DNA of 64,000 nucleotides from Dromaius novaehollandiae. Taxonomy: Eukaryota > Chordata > Aves > Casuariiformes > Dromaiidae. The stretch covers positions 14,779,448 through 14,843,447 of the forward strand of contig NC_088108.1 of the NCBI RefSeq assembly GCF_036370855.1. The letters run 5' to 3'. The notes under the pieces were generated by a model that searched no databases, was not told where the DNA came from, and saw only the letters and a program-made list of their open reading frames with translations. The position numbers and the translations under genes were made by a program. Positions 34,552-48,153 of this stretch are shown in pieces. Position 1 is the stretch's first letter. Every line of letters begins with the position of its first letter.

Positions 34552-35285
34552 CGACCCCTGAGTGCTGAGCAAACCTAGTCAGCAAAGGAGAAGTGACACT
34601 GCGGACTCGCCCTGTAAGCCTCTGGGTAGCGTGGAACTGGGTTATCTGTTGAGTACGCATACTGTTGGGTGTTGAACATGCGTACTGTTATCTGTTGCCC
34701 AGCCTCTTGACCACACTGTTATTGGCTGAGGCCGTCGGTTCTGCTGTGTGACTGTGGTCTGGCACTGTTCGAATGGGCAAGGAACTAAGCCCGGGAAGGA
34801 TAAAAGAGAGTAAGCTACCTACCTCTGTGTGGACTCAGACTCGCCCTCAGTTGGCCTGCAGACCAGACAACCCACCGATCAGCGGGGACGCCACTGATGG
34901 CGACCGCCAGGGAGAACCTGAATCATCCCGGCACAGCCCGAGCGTGGTGAGAAGAGTCTGGGGAAAACTGTACCGGAGGGGTGGCCCGTAAGTACAAGGA
35001 AAGGGTGAGAATGGTCACTGTACCGCGCATCCGAGAAAAGTCACTGTACTGAGCATCCGTGGCTTAACCAGGGAGCTCTAATATGTGTATTCTATTTTCA
35101 GTTCTATTGTATTTCTAGCTTTACTATACTTTTCAGCTTTGTTATACTTGTAGATGGTTTGGTGTTAATTGTTTAGTGTTGTCATATGTAACTTCTTATA
35201 CCTGCCAAATGATGATCTCTGAAGTTCAGCGCGCTAACCCAGGAATCTGACAGAATCTCAGCTGCTCCCCTGTTGGCGCATCACA
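34552..35285 (+). repeat. LTR-like element B (copy 3)
   Basis: Same length and structure as copy 1. Confidence 0.58.
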
Positions 35286-36185
35286 GTTGTGCAGGAGCTG
35301 GTAGGCTTCGAGTCTGGATTTGCTGGGAGCTGAATCAGGTCACAGCTGTGCGGGAAAGGGGCTTTGCAGCAGTTGCCACCGCTTGCGCCTGTCAGGGCGC
35401 GCGGAGCAGCAGAGGAGGGCAGCAGGCTGCCCGAGCACCGCTGGGGCGCAGGCAGTGGCTGTGGCGGGGAGGGGGCTTTGCTGCACGGGGCAGCGGGACA
35501 GAGCGCCCGCCGCCTCCAGCCCCGGCGCCGCAGCCGGGCTCCGGCTGTGCCCGCACGGCTGCTGCCGAGGCCTGGCCACCGGGACACTCTGCAGCCCCGC
35601 ATTGGAAAGCCCCATTACTTGGATTTAGAAATCCTAGTTAGTGGGATTTAACCCATTCAAGAGTGCCACCGGCACAGCCGCGGAGCGCAGACAGGCCGCG
35701 AGCCGCCGGCAGGGTGGCAGCGCTTCCCGGCCCTGGTGGGTGGGCACGAGTGCGGCGTGCCCGGGAGCCAGCGTGAAAGCGCGGGGAGCGAGCGCGGGGC
35801 TGCCGGCCTGCGGGGCTGTGAGGGGCTCTCGTAGCCGGCGTCCCCCGCGCTGCCGCTCGCCCAGGAGCGCTCCTGGCCAAAGCCCTCGGGCCCGGCCATG
35901 TTGGCACTGGAGCGCGTGCGAGTGGAGGAGCTCTGTGCCCCAAGGCCTGTGGGTGGGAGAGATCCCCCCCACCCCCGGCCCCCGCGAGCTGCTCTAAGGA
36001 AACACCACTCTGGCGCTGCGTGAGCTCTGCCTCCTCTCCGTCTTTATTGCCCAGGGGCCTCCTCGTGCAGGTGGCCGGGCGCGATGATGGCACCGGCCCA
36101 AGACGGAGGAGCACGGTGCGGGCAGGCTGGGCGGAGGGACGGTGCCGTGGCCTGGTGTCGGTGCCCAGCCCGAGATGCCACCCAT

Positions 36186-37920
36186 TCAGGCCTTGTCGCC
36201 GGTTGGTGCTTCGAGCCTGCCCGTGCCAGGCGCGCCTGCGTCTGCGGTGTTCTCCTCCTGCGTGGTGGCACTGAAATGGAAGCCGGGGTTGTGTGCAGTA
36301 GCTCTCTGAAGGGCACACTGGCCAGCCCCAAGGGAAAGGGAGCAGGAGAATACGCCCTTAAGCTGCCCCCAGAGGCCCCAAAGCAAGCCCGCCCTTGAAA
36401 GGGGCGCAGCGTAGCCTGAGCAAGGTGTCTTCTGCTTTTGTGGTGGCGATTACCTGTCACTGGAAGAGCTTCTGCTGAACTCTCCCATGCCCGGTGTAGG
36501 AGGCAGGGATGGGAGAAGGCCGCCATACGGATTGTCGTCTTCATTGCCCCAGATGTTGCAGAGCTCTAGGCTTGCTGCACTCGGAGAAGCACACCTGGAG
36601 CAGGTACACTGCAGGCTGCTGTGAAGCTGGAAATAACACATTAGCAGATGAGCTTTGCATTGGTGCGAGTTTGAAGAGGGGAAGGTTTGAAGGGACTTGC
36701 TCGGATGGAGCTTTTTGTCCTGGAGGCAGGACAGAACTCACCTCTCCGCAGTGGCAGCGGTAGTGGCAAGCGGATGCCTCGGCATCGTCCTCTGGAGACC
36801 TAGGAATCGTACCGAGAGGTATGGTAAAGGATTTTTAGTTGTCCTTTTGAAAGGAAGCGCGCTCCCTAGGAGGGAACTTGTGCTCTGTTCCATTTGCCAG
36901 GGAAAGGGTTAAAATGCCGGCCTGGGAGCTTTCTGGGAAGCCTTGAGAGTACCTGTGGGCTTCAGGTAAGCACTTTGTGCAGCTGTGTAATGGCTGCCTT
37001 GCAGGTGTGCTGTTCTTGTTGCCATGCCCACATTGGAAGCTGCTGTGCAAGGTGTATCACTTTGCAAGGGGTGTGAATTTCAAACATTACCTTTCTTTCC
37101 TGGTCTTGAGTCGGTAGTAGAGCCAAACGCAGAACGCAAAGAACAACGTCAAGATGACGAGCGTCAAAGTGTTGGCGACGATGACGACAACAGTTCTGCG
37201 TTTTGGAGGGCTGGGGTCAGCCTCTGCAGAACCCTTGGGGGAGAGTACTGCAAAACAGTGGCCAGAGATCAGCGTTTAATATAAACGTGCATGCTGTGGT
37301 AGGTGAAAGGTAGGAAGGGGAGGGCTGAAGCGTGAAGAGCCCAAGCGCAGCGGCACACGCATCACAGCCGTGGGGACGTGGCATCCCAGCACGTGCGGGA
37401 TGCCATGTGGTATCCTAGTTTGGTGCCGTGCATTGAGAAAACGCCCCATTCTTCTCTTCTCCCCCCTGCTCCTTTTGGTGCGTTTTGCTCCTCCTCTCTC
37501 CCTCCTTCCTGCGCTGGGAGAAAGGGAAGCAGGAGCCTGCTGTCACGAGCGAGACCCGCTCTTGTGCTGGGCCGAGGCTCGGCAGATGCTTGTGTGTGCC
37601 CAGGGTGGGCAGCGCAGGAGGGCGGCGCAGAAGGCTGTGGAAAGCCGCGTCTCTGCAGAAGAGCTCCTCCTCAAGTGTTCTCAGCTTTGGAAGGGAGCCC
37701 CCTATTCTGCCTGTGCCCCCAGGTGCTGGTAGGGGCCCGTGGGAGCGCTGCCTTGCCCCTGGAGATTCACCCTTAGACAATGTTAGTGGGGGAGAGGAGG
37801 TCTTGCGTCGGAGTACGTACCTTCAGACAGCACCGAAGCCTCTCTTTCCCCAGGTATGGGGACCCCGTGTACAAGAAGAGTACACAGGAGAAGGCACACC
37901 AAGGCAGAGCAGCCAGCCAT
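36186..37920 (-). CDS. Unrecognised type I membrane protein (copy 4)
   Basis: Exons 37821-37920, 37091-37247, 36742-36799, 36454-36608 and 36186-36270. The protein is unchanged from copy 1. Changes near 37606 and 37809 fall in intron 1 and just past the exon 1 donor. Confidence 0.66.
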
Positions 37921-38627
37921 GTCTGCTGGTACTCCCAAAGCTGTGTGCGCAAATGAGGCCTGCCCGGCAACGGGGCCCTGGGTTGCCCTGGCGGTGCTGT
38001 GACATCGTCGGCAGGCGTGCAGACCTTGTGAAGGTGTCAGGAGCTCCTCACAATGGGCCGCTGAGCGTGCGCGCGGCCTGCCAGCTCCTTCCCAGTCACC
38101 CTGCACAGGCGTGACCTCAGTGCCACCGGCTGTTTGTTGTAGGCCGTGCTTCTCCTGAGCGCCGTTTGGCGGGGAGGCGGTCTTTCACGGAGCCGGGCAG
38201 GCTGTGCAGACGAGCCTCTGCAGGGCCTGACGAAAGCTAGGGAGGATGCGCAGGAGCAGGCTGGGAGACTGTCTGGCTCCGTGCATTTCCCCACAGTAAA
38301 ACAGTAGCCACAGGAAAACACTAGGCACGTTAAGGGAGTGTTTAAATGGGTACGTCTGCTTTAGACCCCACGACAGGCAGGGGCTTTCCTTTCCCCGAAG
38401 AAAGGAAGGCGGCTGTGACCCCCCCCCACCCCTTGCTCTCAGGCTGACACACTGCCCCGGCAAGGCAGCAAAAGCCACATTCCAAAATTCATTTTCGGGG
38501 TGCCGTGCTCCCTGGTATTGCTACCTTAGTATAATCCTTGCACTCCAGTTGGAAATAGCGTGTGGGCTGTGGCCCCATAATGCTGATATACAAGCCATGG
38601 AAGCAGTTACCCAGCGAGGGCAGTTGA

Positions 38628-38909
38628 CCTGGAAAAAACAATAGTGAATCTGTAACCACAGAAGTGATAGAAAACACACCCATCGATGCCTTAACGCTTT
38701 TAAATGAAGACATACACAATATTGGCCAAACTACTGTACAGAATCATTTCACACTTGACTGTTTGCTAGCCTCTCAAGGAGCAGTGTGTGCCTTAACTAA
38801 TGACAGTTGCTGTTTTTATGTTAACCATTTCCATCAGATTACTACTGATGTATATCAGATAGCCAACCGCACTAAAGTTTTGCATATCGTTGGGGAGGAC
38901 CTCCAGTGA
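38628..38909 (+). pseudogene. Retroviral Env TM fragment (copy 4)
   Basis: Frame open, CX6CC intact. One Ile-to-Thr change in NIGQ-I/T-TVQ (base C at 38731), shared with copy 6 but not with copies 3 or 5. Confidence 0.73.
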
Positions 38910-39579
38910 CCCCTGAGTGCTGAGCAAACCTAGTCAGCAAAGGAGAAGTGACACTGCAGACTCGCCCTGTAAGCCTCTGGGTAGCGTGGAACTGGGTTGT
39001 CTGTTGACCACCCTGTTGGTATCCATCCTGTTACCGGCTGAGGCCATCGGTTCTGTTGTGTAACCGTGGTCTGGCACTGTTTGATTGGATGAAAAACCCT
39101 AAGCCTCTGAAGGACAGAAGAAAGCCACATACCTCTGTGTGGACTCAGTCTCACCCTCACTTGGCCTGCACACCCAGCAACCCACCCATCAGCAGGGACA
39201 CCCCGATGGCAACTGCCAGGGAGAACCTGAATCATCCCAGCATAGCTTGAGCACGCTGAGAACAATCTGGGGAAAACCGTACTGGAGAGGTGGTCCATAA
39301 GGACAAGGAAAGGCTGAGAACGGTCACTGTACCGTGCATCTGTGGCTTAACCACAGAGCTCTGATATGTGCATTCTGTTTTCAGTTCTTTACTTTTTAGC
39401 TTTGTTAGACTTGTAGATGGTCTGGTGTAAGTTGTTCAGTGTTGTCCAGTGTCCGTCGTATGTGTGTAACTGCTTAGCTCTAGTAAATTCTTACACTTGA
39501 CAAATGATGATCTCTTGAGTTCAGTGCAACTAACCCGAATCTGAAAGAATCTCCGACGCCCCTCTATTGGCGCGTCACA
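38907..39579 (+). repeat. LTR-like element A (copy 4)
   Basis: Same length as copy 1. It carries the copy 3-6 state noted above and a private C-to-G change near 39050. Confidence 0.6.
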
Positions 39580-40563
39580 GTCAACAAAACCACCTTGGAT
39601 AAAACAGTGAGTAGGCTACACCCTGCTTACGGAATATAGTCCTTGTCTCAAACAGGCCCGCAAGTTTCACTGTTAAAGTGAAACAGGTTTGTTGCCTGGG
39701 TTCAGCAACAGTTCAGCATCCTGGGCAGGGCACTCCCCTTCCTCACCACTCCCATCCCTGCCTCTATACCCCCACCCCAAATCCACCAAAGACACTCTCC
39801 AAGCACTTCAAATGCAACTCTGACACTTCTCTTCAGTGGCAGAATTATTTCAGCCTCAGCCTCCAAACCCCTTCAGTAATACTTCTCAAACACCACTCAG
39901 CTTAGGAATCCCCATCCCTAATGATGAAGACCCCCACCCCCACCAGCCCAAAAAGTACTGACAGCAAAGCCATTCAAAATCCTGCAAGGCACATTCAAAC
40001 ACGAGAGCATCCCACTGTTATCTCGGCAGTCACTTGCCTTCTGGGCCATTTTACACTGTACTTGTCTTCCTTTATCACCTCCGGTTTCAAATTCACACAT
40101 ACACAGTCACAAAATAAAGACTGGCCATTCAGAATGTAAGGAGGCAAGACTACAGGCTACTTCATCTCAGCATTAAGCTCAAATATCACAAGAAACAGCT
40201 AAGCCAAGAGATGCTGTTCTGAGAAACTTCCCCACATAAACAGATGCTTTGCTTCAGACTGACCTAGCCAGGTGGCAAACTCACTAATTCAGACACACAT
40301 ACAAGTTCTGCCAATTGCTGTAATGTTAAGAAACAAACGGATACATGCATATCTGCTTGGGCCCTAATGGGTGCACTTTTGTGTCTGTAACTAGAGACCC
40401 TGGATAAATAGGGAAAAAAAGAAAGCATGTATTACGACCACGAGTTTCACTTCACACCAGCAAAAGCTGAAGGAGGCTTCAGAACTTCACACACCACCCC
40501 CAGGTGCCCTCCATGTCGGCAGGCTTCCCAATTACAGCCCACATTCCCAGCCCAGGCACTCAC

Positions 40564-42608
40564 CTGAGCACTGTCCCCCAAGGCTGAAGGCAGTTGCTGG
40601 CTGTGTTGTTTGTTGCTCCTAGGGTGGCAGCAGCGGTGGCAGCGGCAGCAGGCGCTGCTCCAAAGGTCAACCCCGCGGGCGCTGCTTGCGGGGCCGCACT
40701 GCTTACGGTGCTGATACTGAAGCTGGGTGTTGCTGCCTGGGTTGCACTACCACTGGAAAAAGTAAACCCTCCAGTTGTCCCAGACCGAGTGGTAGTGGCG
40801 GTGGTACCAGCAGAGCCAAAAACAAAGCCAGAGGGGGCTGCTGCTTGCCTTGAGGGCGCACTAGCCGGTACAGAGCCGCCGAACCCAAAGCCTCCTGTGA
40901 TACCTGCAGCTTGAGTTGTGCTACTGCCTCCCAAGTGTAATTTGGGTGCCTTTCCCCTAGGGGAAAAAAAAAAAAAAAAAAAAAGTAAGGTAATCTGAGA
41001 CATATATCCAGTGAACTACTAAGAATCAGCTTTCTTACAAAGTATTTACTGACAGCAGAGAACATCTTAATTTCAGAGATGTGCACTTCAGGTTCCTACT
41101 TCAAGCTAACCGCAGCCCAGTTTTGACACAGATCGCACTACAATTCCTGTCATACAGACTCCACCAAGTCCACTTTTACTGACTCCTCCTTAATTACCTC
41201 CTCCCACCAAGGTATTTACATCACCATGAATGTTTCAGAATAAGTTTCTTCTCTCAGACCTTACACATCCTTGTCACCTCCTCTGCTTCAAACTAACACA
41301 AGACTTTCTTCCAGCTGCCTTCCCACTGCTAGCCTCCATCCAACTCCCTTTCCACCGTTCTCGGGTGGAAAAGTTATTTTAAATGTAACAAACAAAAACA
41401 GTACGATGATGACAAAAGGCCTTCCTGAGCAGCAGCTGCATATTTGGAAGAAAGAAGGAAAGAACATAAGCTAAGAAGGAAAGAGTGTATTTTTTGAAAA
41501 AGTGAAGCCATTCTTTCGTATGATTTTCCACTAGTATAACTGCCCCAGGGACCCTCAGAAATGGCACTATTCTGTAAAGTAAAACTGAAAAGCAAAAATG
41601 CCAATAACCTCAATTACTTACCAGCTCCAGTCTCTCCCCTTTCCCAGCCACAAGGCAGATGACAAAGTAAAACTACAGCTCGCACCTGCCTAACACCTCT
41701 TTTCCATTGCTATCAATAAGATGCTGGTTCTTGGTAACCTTCATTCTACCTTACTAACATGACCTGAGGAGCACTGCTCGGGCAAAAGCAGAGCAAGCAG
41801 GATTTCCCTGGGCTGTTTCATCACATTTTTCCACTTCAGAAGTGGGACTATCTGGAAAGACAAATGATTCTACCAATTCCCATTCCAGGGTTTACAGTGT
41901 CTTAAAAGGACTGAAGTCCTGCTTGGGAAAGGACAGATTCTGAGCACCCCAAGTTTTAATCACAACAGAACAGGCGCACCATGCAAAAGCTCAAATTCTC
42001 CTTTTTCTTAACCAGCATGGACTCATGTCTCCAAAGCAGCAGCATAAACATACAACTTTCAGCAGTGGAATAAGTCACAGGATTGACTGGTCTTGATAGC
42101 CCGTGGAAAAGTGAATGGAGAGAAAGAACAGGCCCCAGTAAACACCTACGGATGTGCTGCACTGCAGCACAGGTTCACCCCGCAACAGCAGCGGCCTCGC
42201 TCTGTTCTGAGGTACTTTCCCAGGCGCCTCCAAAGCAGCAGGCCGCTCGGCAGCGCCGCCACCTCCCCCCCCGCCCCCCCGCGGCGGCGGGCGCTGGGCC
42301 GCGGGACTCACCCCAGCGAGAACACGGCCCCGGCCGGCGCCGCCGTGGCGGCGGGCTGCGTGCCGAAGCTGAAGCCGGCGGGCTGCGCGGTGCTGGCCGG
42401 CGTGCTGAGGGAGAAGAGCCCGGCCGGCTGGCTGCTGGCGGGCGTCTGCGCCGCCGTGCCGAAGCTGAAGCCTCCCGAGGCGGCGGAGGTGGAGAAGGAG
42501 AAGCCCGTCGCGGCCGTGGTGGCGGCGGCCGTCTTCGGCACGCCGAAGGTGAAGCCGCCTCCCGCCGCGCCCGACCCGAAGCTGAACTGGTTCATGGCTG
42601 CCGGCGGC
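40564..42608 (-). CDS. NUP62CL: NUP62CL 5' coding exons (copy 4)
   Basis: Exons 42312-42608 (ATG at 42595) and 40564-40956. Protein as in copy 1. The acceptor poly-T is 21 long. Confidence 0.83.
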
Positions 42609-42786
42609 CTGCGAGAGAAGGGGCGCGCCGCCGTCAGCCCTCGGGGGCGGGGGGGCGCCCCACGGCCCCGGCCCGCGGCTGAAGCGACGTGCGGGGGCGC
42701 GGCTCGCCGCCCACCGGGGCTGCGGCACCGGCCGAGGGCAGGGCAGGGCAGGGCAGGGCGACGGGGCCGGGGCGGCGGCCCCGAGC

Positions 42787-43067
42787 ACCTACCGGACCGA
42801 CGGCGACAGCCCCTCCCCGCCGCCAGCTCCCGCTCCCTGCACGGCGCGCGCGCCCGCTGAGGACGCTTTTTACGTTGCTTCCGGCCGGTAGACAGTGACG
42901 CAACTGCTCTGCGCCCGCCCCTCGCCCCGCCGCCCAGGCGCCGGCCGGGCTCTCACCGCTCCGAAAAACTATTGGCTCTCCCTGCCGCCGCTCATCGGAC
43001 ACCACGCCGCATTGGCTCACGGGGCGAGGCGGAGCGGCGGGCTCCTCGTTACTGTGGCAACGGAGGA
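42787..43067. promoter_or_regulatory. Bidirectional promoter (copy 4)
   Basis: X-box at 43048-43061 and both CCAAT boxes kept. One GGCGAC is lost in the NUP62CL 5'UTR exon near 42803. Confidence 0.74.
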
Positions 43068-43152
43068 CGCGGCCGGTGCCGGGTGACGGTTGCAGGCGGC
43101 GGTACGGCCGGGGCCGGGGCGCCCTGGCGCCCGCTGAGGCGGCTGCTCGCTG

Positions 43153-43182
43153 CGTGGCGTGGCGTGGCGTGGCGTGGCGTGG
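43153..43182 (+). repeat. (CGTGG)6 (copy 4)
   Basis: Six units. Confidence 0.95.
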
Positions 43183-44309
43183 GCCGGGCGGCCGCGGGAG
43201 GCCGGGGCCTGGGGCGGGGTCTCCGGGGCGGTGTGCGGCTGGAAGCGGCCGGGGCACCGCGGGCTTCTGTCGACGCAGAGCGGTGCAGGCCGTGGCGCTT
43301 CCAGAACGTTCCGTGGAGGCGGGAGGCTGCACCGGGCACATGCTGCTGCGGGACCGCTGCTGCAGGGGAGGTGTTCGACCCGGAGCTGCTGGCAGCTCCC
43401 TGCGGTGGCCGGGGAGAGCTGTCCTTCCCTCGCCCCTCCTCCCTTTCTCTCCCGCCCCCGGCTTCCCCCTCTAGGCCCGTCGTTGGGTTTTGTGTTTTGC
43501 AGCAGGTTATTTGGTGGTTTCAGCGCTCTGTATGACGGGGATGGTTAAATTGCCCACTCTCAGAGTTGTCTGGTCGGGATGAGTGAAGCTGTGCTTTAAA
43601 GACGTTAAGATGCTACATGAATGGGACTATATGGTTATATGTAAATTCACTGAGTTAATTGCTAAGTCCAATCTCCGTTCCTGGATAGCGAGAACCTGGG
43701 CTAAAGGAGGAAGACAATGCTAGATAATACAGTACTACTGGTTACAAAGCAAAGCTGTTTTCCATGGGGGCAGCTTAGATCTCTCTGCACCTCACTTCCC
43801 TGTGCTTTAGGTTGTTGGAGGGCGTACCGACTTGCCTGGGGCACTGTGCAAAGGCCCAAGACAGCTTGGACCTAGAGCTGGGCCTCTCCTAAGCCTCCCT
43901 GGAACAAGGAGGCCAGAGAACCTGGCGTGGAGACCCCTGCCTGGCTCCTCAGGGAGACAAATATAGTCCAGAATGCCAAATCGAAACCTGCAACAAGAAA
44001 TTCTGCTGCCCTCAACCTGGCCACAGGAGCAGAAAATCCATGTTTGGATGGAGCTGTGCCAGAGCTAATAAGCACTGTTAGACTTGAGCAGGCTCCACAA
44101 CAAGTGCTTGTGGAGCAAAAGAGTCAATAACTTGGTTACGGACAGGGGAACATTGATTATATTCCACTGTACACGTTGGCATCTCATGTAAGTTTTTGGG
44201 CAAAGTTTATCCTTCTAGAGCACAGCAGGAAAATTGTTTGCATTTGAGGAAGGACAGTATAGAAAAGGTGGTGTTCTTTCTTCATCTGTCACTTGTTTTT
44301 TCTGCGCAG

Positions 44310-44418
44310 GTAAGCTATGGATATGGATATAGATAGTATTTCCTCAGTCTCTTCTCTGCAGTCCCTTGCCAAGCTACTTAGTGATGCTCAAGAAGAAGAT
44401 GACGACGACGACGACGGG
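44310..44418 (+). CDS. DNAAF6: DNAAF6 first coding exon (copy 4)
   Basis: ATG at 44317; five GAC codons; as copy 3. Confidence 0.79.
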
Positions 44419-46511
44419 GTGAGTCTTCCACAAGAAATGCTGCTGCTTCTACATGTTGTACCACAGTCTCACCTTGTTAACTAAGAAGCAAATTTGGCTT
44501 TTCCCAGGGTGAGTAAAGAAAGCCTTATGCAGCTTTGGACTGACTGAAACAGCTAGAAGGTATTTGTAGGGTAAGAAGCTCCTGAGGGAGAAAGTAAGGA
44601 AGATGCCCCAGGAATAGGAGGCGAGATTGTGAGCATGGAATGGGAGGAAGATTTATTTTCTCAGCCTAAAGGAAATGAGAACATGCAGTTGAAAGAGTGT
44701 TAGATACTTCAGACTTCCCCCTACTTTTCCCTGAAGTCTGCCAGAGATGAAGGCAATTACAACTAGATACAAAGGACTTCATATGAAGGAAAAAGTTGCT
44801 GCTTAACTTCTGAGTAGAGACTAAAATATCCAGAGGCAACTGAGTGTGCTAATTCTGCATGTCAGACACTGAAGAACTGTAGAGATAATTGATCACTGAA
44901 GTACAGTATTATCCCTTATCCCTTCTTCTTTATGTCATTTCTTTTACAGACGCTTACTGTAGAAACAGTTGTCAGACAGGAAAGAATAGAAGAGCTGAAA
45001 GGCTCGGTATCACATTGCAAGTCCCTGGATACCTCATTTTAATTTCTGGCAATGGTTTCCTTCAGGTTTGAGTAGATCCAGAAAGTTTTGTTTACCTAAC
45101 ACATACACATGCTTGTTCTCCAGCGGCTTAGCAAAAAACTAAGTATTGAAACTCTTCAGATATTGTTCCAAAAATTCTATTCAGTTATTACTTCTATACA
45201 ACACCTAACTAAAAAAAAAAAAAAAAAGAAAAAGAAAAAAAAGAAAAAGTTTAAGTAGAACTGATTCAGTTGTTTTAAAGTACTGGGTTTTGTGCAGAGA
45301 AACATCAAATCAACCCCGAGGGCACAGCTATACTAGGATCATTTTGACACTATTTCTACAGCAGCATTTTCTTCCCCAAAGTAAACTATACAAGAGAGAA
45401 AACGTTGCACACAGGTCTCCCCAATAGACGTGGCCAGCAGGGCTGAATTAATCAAGGCAGGAAGACTGCAACGTCCAATGTCACTAGCCCAGAAAAAGCC
45501 CTCAGAAGAAAGGCCAAAAGTTGAATAAAACGGAGCTTTGAACGATAGGCAGGCTCTTTCAGATTCGACGCCGACAAACAATAATCAAAACCCAGTCTGC
45601 AAATTGTTTCACGACATCACCTTGACAGCTAAACATCTGTCCAAAGGGTCATTCAAATGACAGAAACTCCCATGCGAGCTTCAGGAAAACATCCTCTTGC
45701 TGTAAGAGAACTGTTCAGTCTAATCTCAATGTCCTGATTTCCAAACATCTCATTCCTGAGTTTAAATATTAAATATTTCATTTAATTGAAAATAGTTGCT
45801 CATTCTAACATACCAAGAGTGTGAGGACATTTTTCAGGCAATGTTTTTTTCAATTCTGTATTGTGAATTCTTTGCCACCAGGCGGAAGTGCAGCAACATA
45901 GCTCATCACAGGTCGGATTTTTCTTTCCCCAAGACATCCAGTTTCAGAGCACCTTCAAAACTGTTACTAAATATTTAGTGTCAGGTGTATTTCTTTATTT
46001 GTCCACTTTTCAGTTTGTCTCAGTTCAGGTTTCGCAACCTTGCCTTCTAAATCCTATCCATCTAACCATGCAAGTGCATCTAGAGACTGATACTTGAGTA
46101 TGTAAGACTCTACTACTATGGCTTTCTATGAAGATTTCCTCTGTGCAAGGAAATGATTGCTGCCATATGCCTATCCGATGATGCCAAAATCTCTTGTCGT
46201 AATTCACCATTTCCAGTGTTGGCTTCCAGCCTCATCGGCTTTCTTAGTAATAAGGTGTGTACATAGTCGTAGTTTAAGAGAGAAGAATCAGGTGGGTCTG
46301 TGCGCGTCTAGATGAAAAAGTACGTATGTATGTATGCAGCTATACTGCCATCTGGCAGTATTTGGGAATGATGACACACAGGCAACTGTGGGACTCAGGA
46401 TGGCGCGGCCCATGGAAGAGGGGTTTGCGCTGGGGTGCTCCCCAAGAGTTAAGGAACCCCGGTGCACCACGGCCGGAGTCACCACACTGTGGGGTTGCTG
46501 TAGCCCTCCAG

Positions 46512-47245
46512 CGACCCCTGAGTGCTGAGCAAACCTAGTCAGCAAAGGAGAAGTGACACTGCGGACTCGCCCTGTAAGCCTCTGGGTAGCGTGGAACTGG
46601 GTTATCTGTTGAGTACGCATACTGTTGGGTGTTGAACATGCGTACTGTTATCTGTTGCCCAGCCTCTTGACCACACTGTTATTGGCTGAGGCCGTCGGTT
46701 CTGCTGTGTGACTGTGGTCTGGCACTGTTCGAATGGGCAAGGAACTAAGCCCGGGAAGGATAAAAGAGAGTAAGCTACCTACCTCTGTGTGGACTCAGAC
46801 TCGCCCTCAGTTGGCCTGCAGACCAGACAACCCACCGATCAGCGGGGACGCCACTGATGGCGACCGCCAGGGAGAACCTGAATCATCCCGGCACAGCCCG
46901 AGCGTGGTGAGAAGAGTCTGGGGAAAACTGTACCGGAGGGGTGGCCCGTAAGTACAAGGAAAGGGTGAGAATGGTCACTGTACCGCGCATCCGAGAAAAG
47001 TCACTGTACTGAGCATCCGTGGCTTAACCAGGGAGCTCTAATATGTGTATTCTATTTTCAGTTCTATTGTATTTCTAGCTTTACTATACTTTTCAGCTTT
47101 GTTATACTTGTAGATGGTTTGGTGTTAATTGTTTAGTGTTGTCATATGTAACTTCTTATACCTGCCAAATGATGATCTCTGAAGTTCAGCGCGCTAACCC
47201 AGGAATCTGACAGAATCTCAGCTGCTCCCCTGTTGGCGCATCACA
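46512..47245 (+). repeat. LTR-like element B (copy 4)
   Basis: Same length and structure as copy 1. Confidence 0.58.
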
Positions 47246-48153
47246 GTTGTGCAGGAGCTGGTAGGCTTCGAGTCTGGATTTGCTGGGAGCTGAATCAGGT
47301 CACAGCTGTGCGGGAAAGGGGCTTTGCAGCAGTTGCCACCACTTGCGCCTGTCAGGGCGCGCGGAGCAGCAGAGGAGGGCAGCAGGCTGCCCGAGCACCG
47401 CTGGGGCGCAGGCAGTGGCTGTGGCGGGGAGGGGGCTTTGCTGCACGGGGCAGCGGGACAGAGCGCCCGCCGCCTCCAGCCCCGGCGCCGCAGCCGGGCT
47501 CCGGCTGTGCCCGCACGGCTGCTGCCGAGGCCCCGAGGCCTGGCCACCGGGACACTCTGCAGCCCCGCATTGGAAAGCCCCATTACTTGGATTTAGAAAT
47601 CCTAGTTAGTGGGATTTAACCCATTCAAGAGTGCCACCGGCACAGCCGCGGAGCGCAGACAGGCCGCGAGCCGCCGGCAGGGTGGCAGCGCTTCCCGGCC
47701 CTGGTGGGTGGGCACGAGTGCGGCGTGCCCGGGAGCCAGCGTGAAAGCGCGGGGAGCGAGCGCGGGGCTGCCGGCCTGCGGGGCTGTGAGGGGCTCTCGT
47801 AGCCGGCGTCCCCCGCGCTGCCGCTCGCCCAGGAGCGCTCCTGGCCAAAGCCCTCGGGCCCGGCCATGTTGGCACTGGAGCGCGTGCGAGTGGAGGAGCT
47901 CTGTGCCCCAAGGCCTGTGGGTGGGAGAGATCCCCCCCACCCCCGGCCCCCGCGAGCTGCTCTAAGGAAACACCACTCTGGCGCTGCGTGAGCTCTGCCT
48001 CCTCTCCGTCTTTATTGCCCAGGGGCCTCCTCGTGCAGGTGGCCGGGCGCGATGATGGCACCGGCCCGAGACGGAGGAGCACGGTGCGGGCAGGCTGGGC
48101 GGAGGGACGGTGCCGTGGCCTGGTGTCGGTGCCCAGCCCGAGATGCCACCCGT

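Larger units (their letters stand above)
23973..35932. repeat. Array unit, copy 3
   Basis: Complete unit of 11960 bases. It has (CGTGG)6, five GAC codons and a 20-base A tract at the acceptor. It also has one extra GGGCA repeat near 30785, shared only with copy 4. Confidence 0.95.
35933..47900. repeat. Array unit, copy 4
   Basis: Complete unit of 11968 bases. It has (CGTGG)6, five GAC codons and the extra GGGCA shared with copy 3. It lacks one GGCGAC in the promoter near 42803. An 8-base duplication near 47530 (GAGGCCCC before GAGGCC) is shared with copy 5. The Env fragment has Ile to Thr, shared with copy 6. Confidence 0.95.
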